A stretch of DNA of 64,000 nucleotides from assembly GCA_021732785.1 (NCBI GenBank), contig JAKFUG010000036.1, forward strand, positions 19,320 to 83,319, given 5' to 3'. Position numbers and translations under genes: made by a program. This stretch comes from Planctomycetaceae bacterium (GTDB taxonomy: Bacteria > Planctomycetota > Planctomycetia > Planctomycetales > Planctomycetaceae). The number at the start of each line of letters is the position of its first letter. Position 1 is the stretch's first letter. The notes below the pieces were generated by a model. It worked only from the letters and a program-made list of their open reading frames with translations, was not told the DNA's origin and ran no database searches. Below, piece after piece: positions 1 to 9,597 of this stretch.

Positions 1-2885
1 ACCTGGGTCGATACCGCTTCGCTTCCCGCGGCGGTGCCATCGGGGGAACCTCTCCGAACGGTGGGGATGGGATTCGCATCAATGCGACCAACGGATCGGA
101 TATTGCGAACACCTTCATCGATCAGAATACCATCCAGGATAACGGCGGGCACGGCGTGGAAATCCTCGCCAACAACATCAACCTGGGCCCGATCAACGCT
201 GATAACAACTCGATCACCGGCAACGGCGGCGATGGCATCCGACTGGTTTCACCGATCACCACCAACGATCCACTGAACATCTTCGTCAATACGAACACGA
301 TCAGCGACAACGGTGGAACGGGCGTGAATCTCGACCTCGTGGCTGGCGGTCAGTCGCTGAATCTTCAGAACAACAACAACACCATCGAGAGAAACACCGG
401 TGGCCCCGGTGTGAATATCGCGCTCGCCGACAACAACAACGTGGTCGCGAACTTCAATGCAAACAACATCAACAGCAACGGTGCCGAGGGGGTGAACTTC
501 GCCCCAGGACTGAACGGTCAGATCACGGCCAACTTCACGAACAACACGATCAACGGCAACGGCAGCCATGGGATCGATATCCCGCTGCAAACCGGGGGAC
601 GGTTCACCAGCGACAACTTCTACGGCAACACCATCGGAACGGCCGCGGCTCGTAACGGTGGCATGGGTGTCAATCTCGTAGTGCCGAACAATGCCCAGTT
701 CGCGTGGCAAGTCGGCGACTCCGCGGTCGCGGCCAACAGCATCGGTGGCAACACCGACGCCGGTGTCGGCATCCGGCTGAGCGGCAACGCGACGGGCACG
801 CTGAACATTGAGAACAGCTCGTTCTCGAATACTCAGGCCGGTGGTGCGAACATCTTCGGCGGGGCCGGTCTGGGCATCAACCAGACGGACACGACGGTCC
901 TCAACAACGTGACCATCGGCGACGCGACCGTGAACAACACCAGCTTCAACTCGAATGCCGGTGACGGTCTGCGGTGGCGGATTGCCGCGAACGCCCAGTT
1001 GACGAACCCGATCATTCGGAACGTCACCGCGAATGCCAACACCGGCGACGGGGCCAACTTCCTGCGGACCGGCAACGGCGTGGTGGATAACGTGACGATC
1101 AATAACAGCATCTTCACGGCGAACTCCGACGGGTTGGACATCGGTGCCCAGTTCGCCATGCTGGTGGATGAATACACCATCACCAACAACACGTTCAACG
1201 CGAACAATGCCAACGGCATCCGCATGAATGCCCAGGCTGACGCACAGATCAATACGATCCTGACGAACAACACGATCACTAACAACGGCCAGGACGGTGT
1301 GAACATCTCCACCGTCGCGATTTCGCCCGGCGATGTGGCGCTCGTCTTCAGCGGGCTGGGAGCGTGGACCAACAACACGTTCGATACGAACGGTCGGTTG
1401 AACGGGTCCGCCGGGGCGGGCATCGAAATCTCCGGGATTCACAACATCACGTTGGGAACCGGTGCCTCGGGGAACTTCATTCGCAACAACGCGGGTGACG
1501 GGATCGAGATCAACGCCTCCGGGACTCTGATCGTGAACAACGACGTCATCACCGGCAACGTGACGGAAGGAACGGGCGATGGTCGCGCCGGTATCGATCT
1601 GAATTCACCCGGTGGAAACACTCTCATCGTGCTGGCCTCGGTCATCAGCAACAACCAGGGCGACGGTTTGGAACTCGACATCACGGGATCCGGCACGCTG
1701 GTCTCGATCAACGACAGTGCCATTCAGTTCAACAACCGCGATGGTGTGGAATGGATGGACCACGGGATTGGATTCAACCAGCTCAACGTGAACGGCTCCG
1801 CGGTGGGTTCGAATATCATCTCGGACAACGGTTTCCGCGGTCTCGATATCGAAGTCGCCGGCTTCAACCCGACGAGCATGGTCTCCATCAACCAGACGGA
1901 TATCCTGCGGAATGGTCAGGAAGGGGTGTATGTGGTCCTGTCCTCGGACACCAACCAGACGGGGGCCGCCGCTCGCGATGCCTTGGCCAGTGCGGCCCTG
2001 CCTGCGAACGGAGCCATTGGTGCCACGCCGTTCCTCACCTTCGGTTTGGGGAACAGCCGCGTGAATCAGAACGGTCAGGTTCCCGGTACCTTCGGTGGCA
2101 GCGGCCTGGTGGTGCGGGTCGGTACGACACGCGGGGGTGACAACTTTAATCAACAGGGTGGATTTGCGACAAATGGCAACGGCGGCGTCGTGGCTAACGT
2201 GTTGAACAACACGCAAATGACCGGCAACTTCGGTGCGGACGTGATCTTCCAGTCGTTTACTTCGACGGTGAATCCAAGCACCACCGCCGGGGCCTGGACC
2301 GACCAGAACGAAAACCCGCGGAACGGTGCCAACGACGTGTTCGCACCGGCGAACTTCCAGAGCGATCCGCTCGCCCGGCTCGACCTGGTGTTCCAGAACA
2401 ACACCGGGGATGAGTTGAGCGTCACCCGCCAGGGGGCCGCGTACAACAACGACGAAGCGGTCTTCAAGTCTCGCACGCAGAACCAGGACAATAACACCGA
2501 TGGTGGGCCGGACGACGATGGTCCGTTCGGATCGGGTTCACGGTCGCGGAATGCTCAACGTCTGGCCGCACGCAATGTGGACGTGTTCCTCAACGCGGGA
2601 CAGAAGTTGAATCCAGACCTGACGATCGGGGCTTCGGATAGCTTCCTGTTCTCCGGCCTCGGTCAAAGCACCTTCCGCGTGAATCAGGCTGGCAACACGT
2701 TCGTCAATACTGCTCCGGGTGGCAACTTCATCCTGGATAACTTCGCCGGTGATCCGTTCGGCAACAACGCCATCTACGACTCGTTCTTCGAAGCTCGTGG
2801 AACGGGTGGTGGTGGTGTCGGCGGTGGAGACGGTGGTCCGTTCGGCATCGACATCATGCCTTGGGGCTGGGCGAACCTGCCATAG
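1..2885 (+). CDS. Right-handed parallel beta-helix repeat protein, 5' end missing
   Basis: The frame is open from the left edge (first full codon at 3), so the start and any signal peptide lie outside the window. About 960 residues are visible. Most consist of degenerate ~25-residue turns of the type N-x-T-I-x-x-N-x-G-D-G-(I/V), very rich in Asn, Gly, Thr and Asp, which is the pattern of right-handed beta-helix (PbH1) proteins. The last ~150 residues lose the repeat and end in a Gly-rich linker followed by a short hydrophobic Trp-containing tail. Such proteins are usually secreted or surface attached in planctomycetes. No catalytic pectate-lyase motif could be assigned, so a structural or adhesin role is an inference. 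A hairpin at 2932-2973 follows the stop. Confidence 0.85.
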   Translation, partial: LGRYRFASRGGAIGGTSPNGGDGIRINATNGSDIANTFIDQNTIQDNGGHGVEILANNINLGPINADNNSITGNGGDGIRLVSPITTNDPLNIFVNTNTISDNGGTGVNLDLVAGGQSLNLQNNNNTIERNTGGPGVNIALADNNNVVANFNANNINSNGAEGVNFAPGLNGQITANFTNNTINGNGSHGIDIPLQTGGRFTSDNFYGNTIGTAAARNGGMGVNLVVPNNAQFAWQVGDSAVAANSIGGNTDAGVGIRLSGNATGTLNIENSSFSNTQAGGANIFGGAGLGINQTDTTVLNNVTIGDATVNNTSFNSNAGDGLRWRIAANAQLTNPIIRNVTANANTGDGANFLRTGNGVVDNVTINNSIFTANSDGLDIGAQFAMLVDEYTITNNTFNANNANGIRMNAQADAQINTILTNNTITNNGQDGVNISTVAISPGDVALVFSGLGAWTNNTFDTNGRLNGSAGAGIEISGIHNITLGTGASGNFIRNNAGDGIEINASGTLIVNNDVITGNVTEGTGDGRAGIDLNSPGGNTLIVLASVISNNQGDGLELDITGSGTLVSINDSAIQFNNRDGVEWMDHGIGFNQLNVNGSAVGSNIISDNGFRGLDIEVAGFNPTSMVSINQTDILRNGQEGVYVVLSSDTNQTGAAARDALASAALPANGAIGATPFLTFGLGNSRVNQNGQVPGTFGGSGLVVRVGTTRGGDNFNQQGGFATNGNGGVVANVLNNTQMTGNFGADVIFQSFTSTVNPSTTAGAWTDQNENPRNGANDVFAPANFQSDPLARLDLVFQNNTGDELSVTRQGAAYNNDEAVFKSRTQNQDNNTDGGPDDDGPFGSGSRSRNAQRLAARNVDVFLNAGQKLNPDLTIGASDSFLFSGLGQSTFRVNQAGNTFVNTAPGGNFILDNFAGDPFGNNAIYDSFFEARGTGGGGVGGGDGGPFGIDIMPWGWANLP

Positions 2886-3257
2886 TCGAATGAATCACCA
2901 GCGGATGGCCTGATGCCGCTGGAATGAGTAAGACACACGCCGTCACAGAGTTCGCTCTGCGACGGCGTGTGTCATTGAATCGACCGTCGTTTCCGCATCG
3001 AGTTGCGAGCGGCAGAATCCCCCTCTTGGCGCGGATTCGTGAACCTGCTATCACCTCGCCGCGCCCGCGATGTAGCGCGGGAGTGTCATTGTGTGTCCCC
3101 AGGGGGGGACGCATCCGAACGTGAACGGATTCACGGGTGATGCGACATTGCGGGCCAACTTCTGACACCGGACGCCCACGGACGCCTGTCCGCGGGGTGT
3201 GCTCCAAATCATCCGCGCCCGGGATCAACCTCATTGCTTTCTCAAGGAAGAGATTCA
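2886..3257. other. Spacer between beta-helix gene and wecB
   Basis: This 372-base spacer holds the strong hairpin at 2932-2973, a smaller GC-rich dyad near 3060-3083 (CGCGCCCGCG / CGCGGGAG) and a C/G-run (CCCC-AGGGGGGG) near 3099. No convincing gene is present. The second half presumably carries the promoter and leader of the polysaccharide genes, but no clear -35/-10 pair could be picked. Confidence 0.6.
2932..2973. terminator. Long hairpin with TTCG loop after the beta-helix gene
   Basis: The 13-bp arms GACACACGCCGTC and GACGGCGTGTGTC are perfect complements. Inside them a second stem CAGAG/CTCTG closes a TTCG tetraloop. It begins 46 bases after the stop codon. There is no T-run, so it may be a transcription end, an mRNA 3' stabiliser or a bidirectional barrier rather than a textbook intrinsic terminator. 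Confidence 0.6.
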
Positions 3258-4358
3258 ATGCACATTCTTCACGTGGTCGGCGCTCGTCCGAACTTCATGA
3301 AAGTTGCACCGGTGCTCCGCGTGCTGCAACAGCGTGATGGTGTCCGCCAGACACTGCTGCACACCGGTCAGCACTACGACGCCAATATGTCGGACATCTT
3401 TTTCCAGCAACTCGGCATTCCCGCTCCCGATGTGTTCCTCGGCGTGGGTTCGGGTTCGCATGCCCAGCAAACCGCCCAGGTGATGATGCAGTTCGAGAAG
3501 GCGGTTCTCGCCGATCGCCCCGATTGGGTGCTGGTGTACGGCGATGTGAATTCAACGGTCGCCGCCGCATTGGTGTGTGCGAAGTTGCGGATCAAGATCG
3601 CCCACGTGGAAGCCGGTTTGCGGTCCTATGACCGTGAAATGCCGGAAGAACTCAACCGTCTCGTGGTCGATCAATTGGCCGACCTGCTGCTGACGCCATC
3701 GATTGACGGCGATGCCAATCTGGAACGGGAAGGGATTCCCGCGAACCGCATTCACTGCGTCGGCAACGTGATGATCGACACGCTGGTGCGGTTGTTGCCG
3801 CAGGCCAAGCTGCCCGACGTCCCGCTGCAGGAAAGTTTCGCGCTGGTGACGCTGCACCGTCCGTCGAACGTTGATGAACCGGAATCGCTGAAGAAGATTT
3901 TGTCGACGCTGCAAGGCCTCAGCGACCGTTGCCAGATGGTCTTCCCGGTCCATCCCCGCACACGAACGCGGATGGCCGACATCGGCTTCACCAAGCCCGC
4001 GGACGAACGGTTTCTGTTGCTGGAACCGCTCGGTTACCTCGAATGCCTCGCGCTGCAGAAGCACGCCACGGCCATCGTCACCGACTCCGGCGGCATTCAG
4101 GAAGAATCGACGTATCTCGGCGTGCCATGCCTCACACTGCGGGAAAACACCGAGCGGCCGATCACGATCCACGAAGGGTCGAACCAACTGATCGGGACCG
4201 ATATGGACAAGCTGAAGGTCGAGTTCGACAAGATCCTCTGCGGTTCCGGCAAACGGGGGCGTTGTCCCGCCTTGTGGGAAGGCCGCGCGAGCGAACGCAT
4301 CGCCGACATCCTGACCGGCGTGCAGACCCAAAAGAGCGGCCTGCGTCGCGCCGCATAA
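3258..4358 (+). CDS. wecB: UDP-N-acetylglucosamine 2-epimerase (non-hydrolysing)
   Basis: Cytoplasmic enzyme interconverting UDP-GlcNAc and UDP-ManNAc for surface polysaccharide synthesis. The 366-residue length matches the family. Seen motifs are the N-terminal VGARPNFMK, GDVNSTVAAAL near residue 95, HVEAGLRS near 117, HRPSNVD near 205, and the nucleotide-sugar site TDSGGIQEES near 280 followed by TLRENTERP. ATG at 3258 is chosen because AAGGAAGAG lies just upstream; an in-frame TTG at 3234 lacks a better site. It is the first of three co-directional genes (epimerase, heparinase-like, glycosyltransferase) that look like an exopolysaccharide or capsule block. No UDP-ManNAc dehydrogenase is visible here. 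Confidence 0.95.
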   Translation: MHILHVVGARPNFMKVAPVLRVLQQRDGVRQTLLHTGQHYDANMSDIFFQQLGIPAPDVFLGVGSGSHAQQTAQVMMQFEKAVLADRPDWVLVYGDVNSTVAAALVCAKLRIKIAHVEAGLRSYDREMPEELNRLVVDQLADLLLTPSIDGDANLEREGIPANRIHCVGNVMIDTLVRLLPQAKLPDVPLQESFALVTLHRPSNVDEPESLKKILSTLQGLSDRCQMVFPVHPRTRTRMADIGFTKPADERFLLLEPLGYLECLALQKHATAIVTDSGGIQEESTYLGVPCLTLRENTERPITIHEGSNQLIGTDMDKLKVEFDKILCGSGKRGRCPALWEGRASERIADILTGVQTQKSGLRRAA

Positions 4359-4379
4359 TGGTCGTCAGACCCACGGAAG

Positions 4380-4410
4380 CCCAGGGATTCCGATCCCTGG
4401 GTCTCTTTTT
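4380..4410 (+). terminator. Intercistronic TCCG-loop hairpin, copy 1
   Basis: Perfect 9-bp stem CCCAGGGAT / ATCCCTGGG with loop TCCG, preceded by GGAAG and followed by TCTCTTTTT. It begins 21 bases after the wecB stop and ends 38 bases before the next start. The T-run makes this copy the most terminator-like of the family (others at 14568, 25716, 35619, 49711, 62609). Confidence 0.7.
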
Positions 4411-4439
4411 CGATCACCGCGCAACAAGGTTCGTCCCCT

Positions 4440-6179
4440 ATGCGACTGGCTCAAGTGCCGCGATTGATGCGCACCGTGCAGCATCTCCGCACGTCGCAGC
4501 TTTGGTGGCGGACGCGGTATTTCGTCGAACGGCGTTTGCCGCAGTCGTTGATCCGTACGCCGGAGGATCGTCCCGACGCCAAGTTGGCACTGCGCGAGGG
4601 CCTTCCGACCGTTCCGCTGTTTCATCGACAAGGACCGACCGGCCGCAACGCCGTTGATCGCATTTCCCGCGGCGAATTTCGGCATCTCAACCGCACGGTC
4701 CTGATCGGCTTGAACGATCCCGACTGGTTGCACGGCGGCGATCTCGCAGGCCGATTGTGGTCGGTCACGCTGCACTATCACGGCTGGGTGTACGACTTGG
4801 CCGAAGCCGCCGTGCAAGGCGATGACCGCGCTTTGCCCTTACTGCGGCACTATCTCGAACACTGGCTCGAACGTTGTCGATTGCGGCAAATCGGCCCCAA
4901 TAATCTCATCTGGAATGCGTTCGCGATTGCCACGCGCGCAAGCTGGTGGGTGCGGTCGCTGCAATTGTTGCAACAGCATGCGGTCCCGTTGCCCGCGGAC
5001 TTTCTCAACCGCTGGCAACAGAGTCTGCTGCGGCAAGCGCACTTTCTGTCACGCCATCTCGAATGGGATCTGCGCGGTAATCACATTCTGCGTGATGCGG
5101 TCGGTCTCGCATGGGTGGGCCGCTATTTCACGGGACGCCGCCCGGATCGCTGGTTGCGGATGGCCGCCGACATCGCGGAATCGCAGTCTGTCGAACAGGT
5201 GCTGCCCGATGGTGCGCACTTCGAACGCAGTCCGATGTACCACATCCATGTGATGGAAGATTTTCTGTCGTTGGCGAATCTCCTGCCGGAAGGACCGACG
5301 ACCGCCCGGATGCGTGACACCTGCACGACAATGGCCGAGTTCGCCAGTTGGATGCGTCACCCCGATGGCACACTGCCGTTGTTCAATGATGCCGCGCAGC
5401 ACGCGGTCTGCGATGCCGCCGAGATGTTACACCTCGTCGGTGCGGACACGACAAATGCCCCACGCGGACTGAAACATTTCGAGCATGCCGGGGCCGTCGC
5501 ATGGCAAGGCGATCCGTGGACCGTCTTCTGGGACATCGGCGATGTCGGCCCCGGATATCAACCCGGACACGCCCATGCTGACACACTCACCTTCGAGTGC
5601 TCGTATCTGGGACAACGGTTGATCGTCGATCCTGGCACATTCAGTTACGACCGGGATGACCGCCGCCGGTATGACCGCTCGACCGCGGCCCACAACACGG
5701 TCTGCGTGGATGACCGCGACTCCAGCGAAGTCTGGCATATCTTCCGTGTCGGACGACGGGCCAAGCCAATCGCCGTTGATGTCGTCTCGCATGCCAACGG
5801 TTTCAACGGTTTTGCCGCCCACACGGGCTACAACAATCTCCCCGGTCAGCCGCGTCACGGCCGCCGTATTTCGATCGCCGCTCAACGCGATCTGCGGATC
5901 GTTGATCAAATCGACGGCAAGGGAACGCATCGGTTATCGGGCGGCTATCTGATCGCCCCCGGATGGAACATCACGCCGCAATCCAACGGCTGGCGATTGG
6001 AATGCGGTGAGCGGGCCGTCGACATTGTCCTCGATGCTCGGCATCCGTTGACGCTCTCCATCGAATCGCAGCCGTGGCATCCGGAATACGGTCTCGAGGT
6101 CGAAGCCAAGCGTCTGGTCTGGCGCTGCGAAACCGCGCTGCCCGCAGAAATCATTACGCTCATTCGTCCCAGTGTCTGA
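4440..6179 (+). CDS. Heparinase II/III family protein
   Basis: The 579-residue protein has the two-part layout of the family: an alpha-helical N-terminal half (roughly residues 30-330, Trp/His/Arg rich, with the NLIWNAF segment) and a C-terminal beta-sandwich heparinase II/III domain (about 350-579). The latter carries GHAHADTLTFE, VDPGTFSYD and RSTAAHNTVCVDD, the conserved His/Tyr/Arg-bearing stretches of these polysaccharide lyases. No signal peptide is evident. Homologues occur inside exopolysaccharide clusters and are thought to trim or remodel the nascent polymer; that role and the substrate are inferred from family and from wecB and a GT4 on either side. Confidence 0.88.
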   Translation: MRLAQVPRLMRTVQHLRTSQLWWRTRYFVERRLPQSLIRTPEDRPDAKLALREGLPTVPLFHRQGPTGRNAVDRISRGEFRHLNRTVLIGLNDPDWLHGGDLAGRLWSVTLHYHGWVYDLAEAAVQGDDRALPLLRHYLEHWLERCRLRQIGPNNLIWNAFAIATRASWWVRSLQLLQQHAVPLPADFLNRWQQSLLRQAHFLSRHLEWDLRGNHILRDAVGLAWVGRYFTGRRPDRWLRMAADIAESQSVEQVLPDGAHFERSPMYHIHVMEDFLSLANLLPEGPTTARMRDTCTTMAEFASWMRHPDGTLPLFNDAAQHAVCDAAEMLHLVGADTTNAPRGLKHFEHAGAVAWQGDPWTVFWDIGDVGPGYQPGHAHADTLTFECSYLGQRLIVDPGTFSYDRDDRRRYDRSTAAHNTVCVDDRDSSEVWHIFRVGRRAKPIAVDVVSHANGFNGFAAHTGYNNLPGQPRHGRRISIAAQRDLRIVDQIDGKGTHRLSGGYLIAPGWNITPQSNGWRLECGERAVDIVLDARHPLTLSIESQPWHPEYGLEVEAKRLVWRCETALPAEIITLIRPSV

Positions 6180-6190
6180 CCGACAGCACA

Positions 6191-6262
6191 AGTCGGGGCA
6201 GGGGCCCCGCCCTAAGAATCAAACCACCAGTAACACCATAGGTCGGGGCCTCCGCCCCGACT
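6191..6262. repeat. Inverted repeat, GTCGGGGC family, copy 1
   Basis: Two 24-base arms (6191-6214 and 6239-6262) match in 21 of 24 positions when folded; each arm itself carries GTCGGGGC and GCCCC. The same family recurs at 22092-22111 and 58864-58943. It fills the gap between the heparinase-like gene and the glycosyltransferase. Confidence 0.8.
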
Positions 6263-6296
6263 CTGCGAACAACGACAATCGGAACGAGAATTCCCG

Positions 6297-7562
6297 ATGC
6301 ACATCGTTTTCTTAAGTCACTATTTCCCGCCGGAAGTGAATGCCCCCGCGTCGCGGACCTTCGAGCATTGCCGCCGCTGGGTCGATGCGGGACATCAGGT
6401 CACCGTGGTCACGTGCGCGCCGAATTGTCCGACGGGCATCGTCTTCGACGGCTACAAAAATTCGTGGCGGAGTGAAGAGATTCAGGCCGGCATGCGAGTG
6501 ATTCGCGTCTGGTCGTACCTCTCTGCGAACAAGGGCTTTCTCGGCCGCATTCTGAACTTCGTCAGTTACATGCTCACGGCCACATGGGCGGCGTTGTGGT
6601 TGAAAAAAGTTGATGTGCTCGTGGCGACGTCGCCGCAGTTCTTCTGCGGCTGGGCGGGGGTGTTATGCCACTGGCTGCGCGGCTGGCCGTTCGTACTGGA
6701 AATCCGCGACATCTGGCCCGAGTCCATCGTCGCCGTCGGCGCGATGAAGAAATCGATGACGATCCGCCTACTCGAATGGCTCGAACTGCGGATGTACGCC
6801 GCGGCCGATTACATCGTCACGGTCGGCAACGGCTATCGCGAGCAACTGCTGGAACGCAACGTCCCGGCGGAGAAAATCGCCGTGATTCCCAACGGCGTGG
6901 AACTCGACAAGTTCAGACCCCGCGCCGGCGATGATGCTCTTCGCGCGGAATGGAACGGCGCGGACAAATTCGTCTGCGCGTACATCGGCACGATCGGCAT
7001 GGCGCACGGTTTGGAAGTCGTCCTGAAAGCCGCCGGGCAATTGCAGGCCGCCGGTCGTGACGACGTGCAATTCTGGATTGTCGGTGATGGGGCCGAGCGG
7101 ACGACGCTGGAAGCCCGCGCCGCGGAGCAGAAACTCACCAACGTGACGTTCACCGGCATGGTCAAAAAAGATCAGGTCGATGCCGTGCTGGCGAGTTGCG
7201 ATGCGTGCCTGGTCCATCTCCGCGGCACCGAACTCTTCGGCACGGTCATTCCCTCGAAAGTCTTCGAAACGATGGCGATGAATGTCCCCATCATCATGGG
7301 CGTCCGCGGGCAAGCCCAGGACATTGTGATGGCCGGTGGCGGCGGCGTCGCGATGACTCCCGACGATCCGCAATCATTGCTGGACGGCATCAATACTATC
7401 GCCGCGAAACCGGAACGCTATCGCCACGGCCGCGGGCATGTCACACAGCACTTCGACCGCGGGGTGTTAGCGGCCCGCATGCTGACCGCACTCGAAGCGG
7501 TCGCCGAGGGTCGCAATCCGAGCGAGATCCTCACCCCACAGGAAACACGCCGCGCCGCGTGA
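6297..7562 (+). CDS. Glycosyltransferase family 4 (WbuB-like)
   Basis: A 421-residue GT-B enzyme, probably acting at the cytoplasmic face of the membrane to add a sugar to a lipid-linked polysaccharide. The N-terminal domain starts MHIVFLSHYFPPE, includes VVTCAPNCPTG near 40 and EIRDIWPES near 137; the C-terminal Glycos_transf_1 domain includes IPNGVELDKF near 200, YIGTIGMAHGLE near 230 and the donor-site region with VIPSKVFETMA near 318. The pattern resembles WbuB-type transferases, which use amino-sugar donors, in keeping with the nearby wecB. Acceptor and donor are not determined by the sequence. Confidence 0.9.
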   Translation: MHIVFLSHYFPPEVNAPASRTFEHCRRWVDAGHQVTVVTCAPNCPTGIVFDGYKNSWRSEEIQAGMRVIRVWSYLSANKGFLGRILNFVSYMLTATWAALWLKKVDVLVATSPQFFCGWAGVLCHWLRGWPFVLEIRDIWPESIVAVGAMKKSMTIRLLEWLELRMYAAADYIVTVGNGYREQLLERNVPAEKIAVIPNGVELDKFRPRAGDDALRAEWNGADKFVCAYIGTIGMAHGLEVVLKAAGQLQAAGRDDVQFWIVGDGAERTTLEARAAEQKLTNVTFTGMVKKDQVDAVLASCDACLVHLRGTELFGTVIPSKVFETMAMNVPIIMGVRGQAQDIVMAGGGGVAMTPDDPQSLLDGINTIAAKPERYRHGRGHVTQHFDRGVLAARMLTALEAVAEGRNPSEILTPQETRRAA

Positions 7563-7601
7563 TGGAATCAGGTGTATTTCCTGAAATCACCACGCGCGCC
7601 C

Positions 7602-7714
7602 ACTCCGCTGTGCGGTTTCGCGCCGCGCGCTAATTCCACCGGGTGACAACCGACTTTCCAATAACGAAAACACTGTGCGGTTTCAGCGCGGGGCGCGAAA
7701 CCGCACAGCGGAGT
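7602..7714. repeat. Inverted repeat, GCGGTTTCGCGC family, copy 1
   Basis: Perfect 23-bp arms starting ACTCCGCTGTGCGG at 7602 and ending CCGCACAGCGGAGT at 7714, with a third partial copy (CACTGTGCGGTTTC) between them at about 7671-7684. It sits between convergent genes. Related sequence occurs at 16832-16935 and, as a fragment, near 58715-58750. Confidence 0.8.
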
Positions 7715-7751
7715 AGGATGCGGGTGATGAATCTATAATCAATAGCGGCGA

Positions 7752-8960
7752 TCACGCCCCATACTTGTCGAACCGTCCGGCGTGGGCCATTGCGAGCATC
7801 ATCAGATACTTCGCTTCAAAGTGACCGAGGCCGCCACGGGCGCACGCCGATTCGCCGAACTCGGTGCTGCTGTCGAACCGGCAGGTATCCGCGGCGAGGA
7901 GCGTCGGCACCGGATGCCAACTGTGGGACTTCATCTTCGCCGGTGTGCTGTGGTCTCCCGTGACGATGATCACGTCCGGTTTGAGAGCCGTGATCCGCGG
8001 GATGCAGCTATCGAGTTCTTCCGTCCGCTGCACCTTGGCCGCGAAATTGCCGTCTTCGCCGGTGGAATCGGTGTACTTGAAGTGAATGAAGAAGAAGTCG
8101 TAATCGTTCCACGCGGCTTCGAGGCGGGCCATCTGATCCGACAGCGTCTGACCGGCATCCAGCACATCCATGCTCACCAGCCGGGCCAGGCCGCGGTACA
8201 TCGGATAGACCGCGATCGCCCCGGCGCGGAGACCGTAGACTTCCTGAAACGTCGGAATCCCCGGCAGCTTGTCGATGCCGCGCAGGGTGAGGAAGTTGGC
8301 CGGGGCGTCGTTCTTCAGGATTTCGCGGGCCTGCCGCAGGAACTCGTTGGCGATTTCCGCCGTCTTCTTCGAACAATCGGTCCGCGCGACGGCCGTCAAT
8401 GGAGCGACTCCGGTGGCTTGAGGATCGGTGTCTTCGACGTTGCCGCCGAGACCTTCACCACGGAAGACGATGACCAGTCGATATTCTTTCACCGGGCGGA
8501 CAAAGACTTCTACGCCGGGGATTTTGATCGTGTCGAGCTTGGTACAGAGCTTCGCACCGATATCGCTGCCGATGCGGCCGGCGCGACGGTCGGTGATCAG
8601 GCCCGCAGCGTCGATGGTGCAGAAGTTCCCGCGGATGGCAACGTCGTTTGGTCCCAGCGCGAAATCAATCCCGAGGGCTTCGAGCACGCCGCGGCCGATC
8701 CTGAATTGCAGCGGATCGTAACCGAACAGCCCGAGGTGACCGGGGCCGCTGCCGGGGGCGATGCCGGGGAGAACCGGAGTGCTGAGACCGAGCGTGCCGC
8801 GCTGGGCGAGGGCATCGAGATTCGGCGTTTTGGCGGTTTCGAGTTCGGTTTTGCCGCCGGGTGCCAGCGGCAGCCCGCCGAGTCCGTCGCCCACGAGGAG
8901 GACGATCTTCGAGCCATTCTCTTTGCGGAGGTCACGAATGAGGGCGTGCGTGTCGGTCAT
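7752..8960 (-). CDS. apgM: 2,3-bisphosphoglycerate-independent phosphoglycerate mutase, archaeal type
   Basis: Converts 3- to 2-phosphoglycerate without a diphosphoglycerate cofactor. The 402-residue length and alkaline-phosphatase fold motifs fit the ApgM branch: VLLVGDGLGGLP near the start (metal Asp), KTPNLDALA, the Ser-bearing GIAPGSGPGHLG that should carry the phosphoserine, and VTGDHSTPAKMKSHSWHPVP near 335 (metal Asp/His). ATG at 8960 is chosen because homology begins right there; the longer upstream frame to 9059 has no family character. Only a weak ribosome site (GAG) is seen. With enolase at 57334 it supplies lower glycolysis/gluconeogenesis. Confidence 0.93.
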   Translation of the reverse strand: MTDTHALIRDLRKENGSKIVLLVGDGLGGLPLAPGGKTELETAKTPNLDALAQRGTLGLSTPVLPGIAPGSGPGHLGLFGYDPLQFRIGRGVLEALGIDFALGPNDVAIRGNFCTIDAAGLITDRRAGRIGSDIGAKLCTKLDTIKIPGVEVFVRPVKEYRLVIVFRGEGLGGNVEDTDPQATGVAPLTAVARTDCSKKTAEIANEFLRQAREILKNDAPANFLTLRGIDKLPGIPTFQEVYGLRAGAIAVYPMYRGLARLVSMDVLDAGQTLSDQMARLEAAWNDYDFFFIHFKYTDSTGEDGNFAAKVQRTEELDSCIPRITALKPDVIIVTGDHSTPAKMKSHSWHPVPTLLAADTCRFDSSTEFGESACARGGLGHFEAKYLMMLAMAHAGRFDKYGA

Positions 8961-9186
8961 ATTCTCAGTTTCAGTCGGTAAGGTGACAGTGGCGATCCTT
9001 GTAAGGCATTCTCCGGTCGCAGCCGCGGCGCTGCAAGGATACCGCGTTTCGGCCACCAACTCCGTGTCTGCAGAAATGGCGTAACCCGAATGGCGGGCAT
9101 GGATTCCCGGTAATTCAAAAACTCGAACATTGACGTTGTCGCGCAGGGCTGTCTATGATCGAAAAAGAGCGTATCGCGCCCCGTCG

Positions 9187-9597
9187 ATGGCAGACTGCAT
9201 GACCACGTCCCCCCCCACACCACCATTCCGTTCTTGCGGTCTCTGGATCGTGTGCGGGATCGTTGTTGTCTGTGGCGGCTGGCCGACGGCCTCGGCGTTC
9301 GCCAGTTGCGGCGATTATCTGCATCCCGGTGCCCATTCGATCGACGCCACAACAAGACCGGCAGAACCGACGCCGACGTCACCCTGCCGTTGTCAGGGGC
9401 CGGAATGCCGATCGGTCCCCTTTGCCCCGGCACCCACAGAACCTCCCGTCCTGCTGCGGATGTTCACCCAATCGGCGTGGTGGCAAAACGGGGCGAATGC
9501 TTCCAGCGGGAGGCCGTCTGATGGCAGTTCGTTGCCGGCCGATGACGTGGCGTCGTTTCTTTCCGTTCGTGCGATCGAACACGTGCCGATTGCCTGA
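9187..9597 (+). CDS. Small exported Cys-containing protein of unknown function
   Basis: About 136 residues. After MADCMTTSPPTPP a hydrophobic segment (LWIVCGIVVVCGGWPTASAFA) reads as a signal peptide with cleavage after AFA. The mature part has CGDYLHPG, then a Pro-rich stretch with CRCQGPECR, giving several cysteines, and no recognised domain. The next Met (9199) is an equally good start. It stands alone between a minus-strand mutase gene and the cytochrome gene. No function is claimed. Short exported proteins with a C-x-GP-x-C motif are, from memory, common in planctomycetes. Confidence 0.6.
   Translation: MADCMTTSPPTPPFRSCGLWIVCGIVVVCGGWPTASAFASCGDYLHPGAHSIDATTRPAEPTPTSPCRCQGPECRSVPFAPAPTEPPVLLRMFTQSAWWQNGANASSGRPSDGSSLPADDVASFLSVRAIEHVPIA

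Noticed and set aside
249..1442. 397-codon minus-strand open frame inside the beta-helix gene
   Set aside because: It is antisense to a clearly repetitive protein in the other frame; its Val/Arg/Asp-rich text has no domain and results from the repeat codons.
9130..9186. Longer N-terminus for the small Cys protein
   Set aside because: The extra 19 residues are Arg-rich and would bury the signal peptide.
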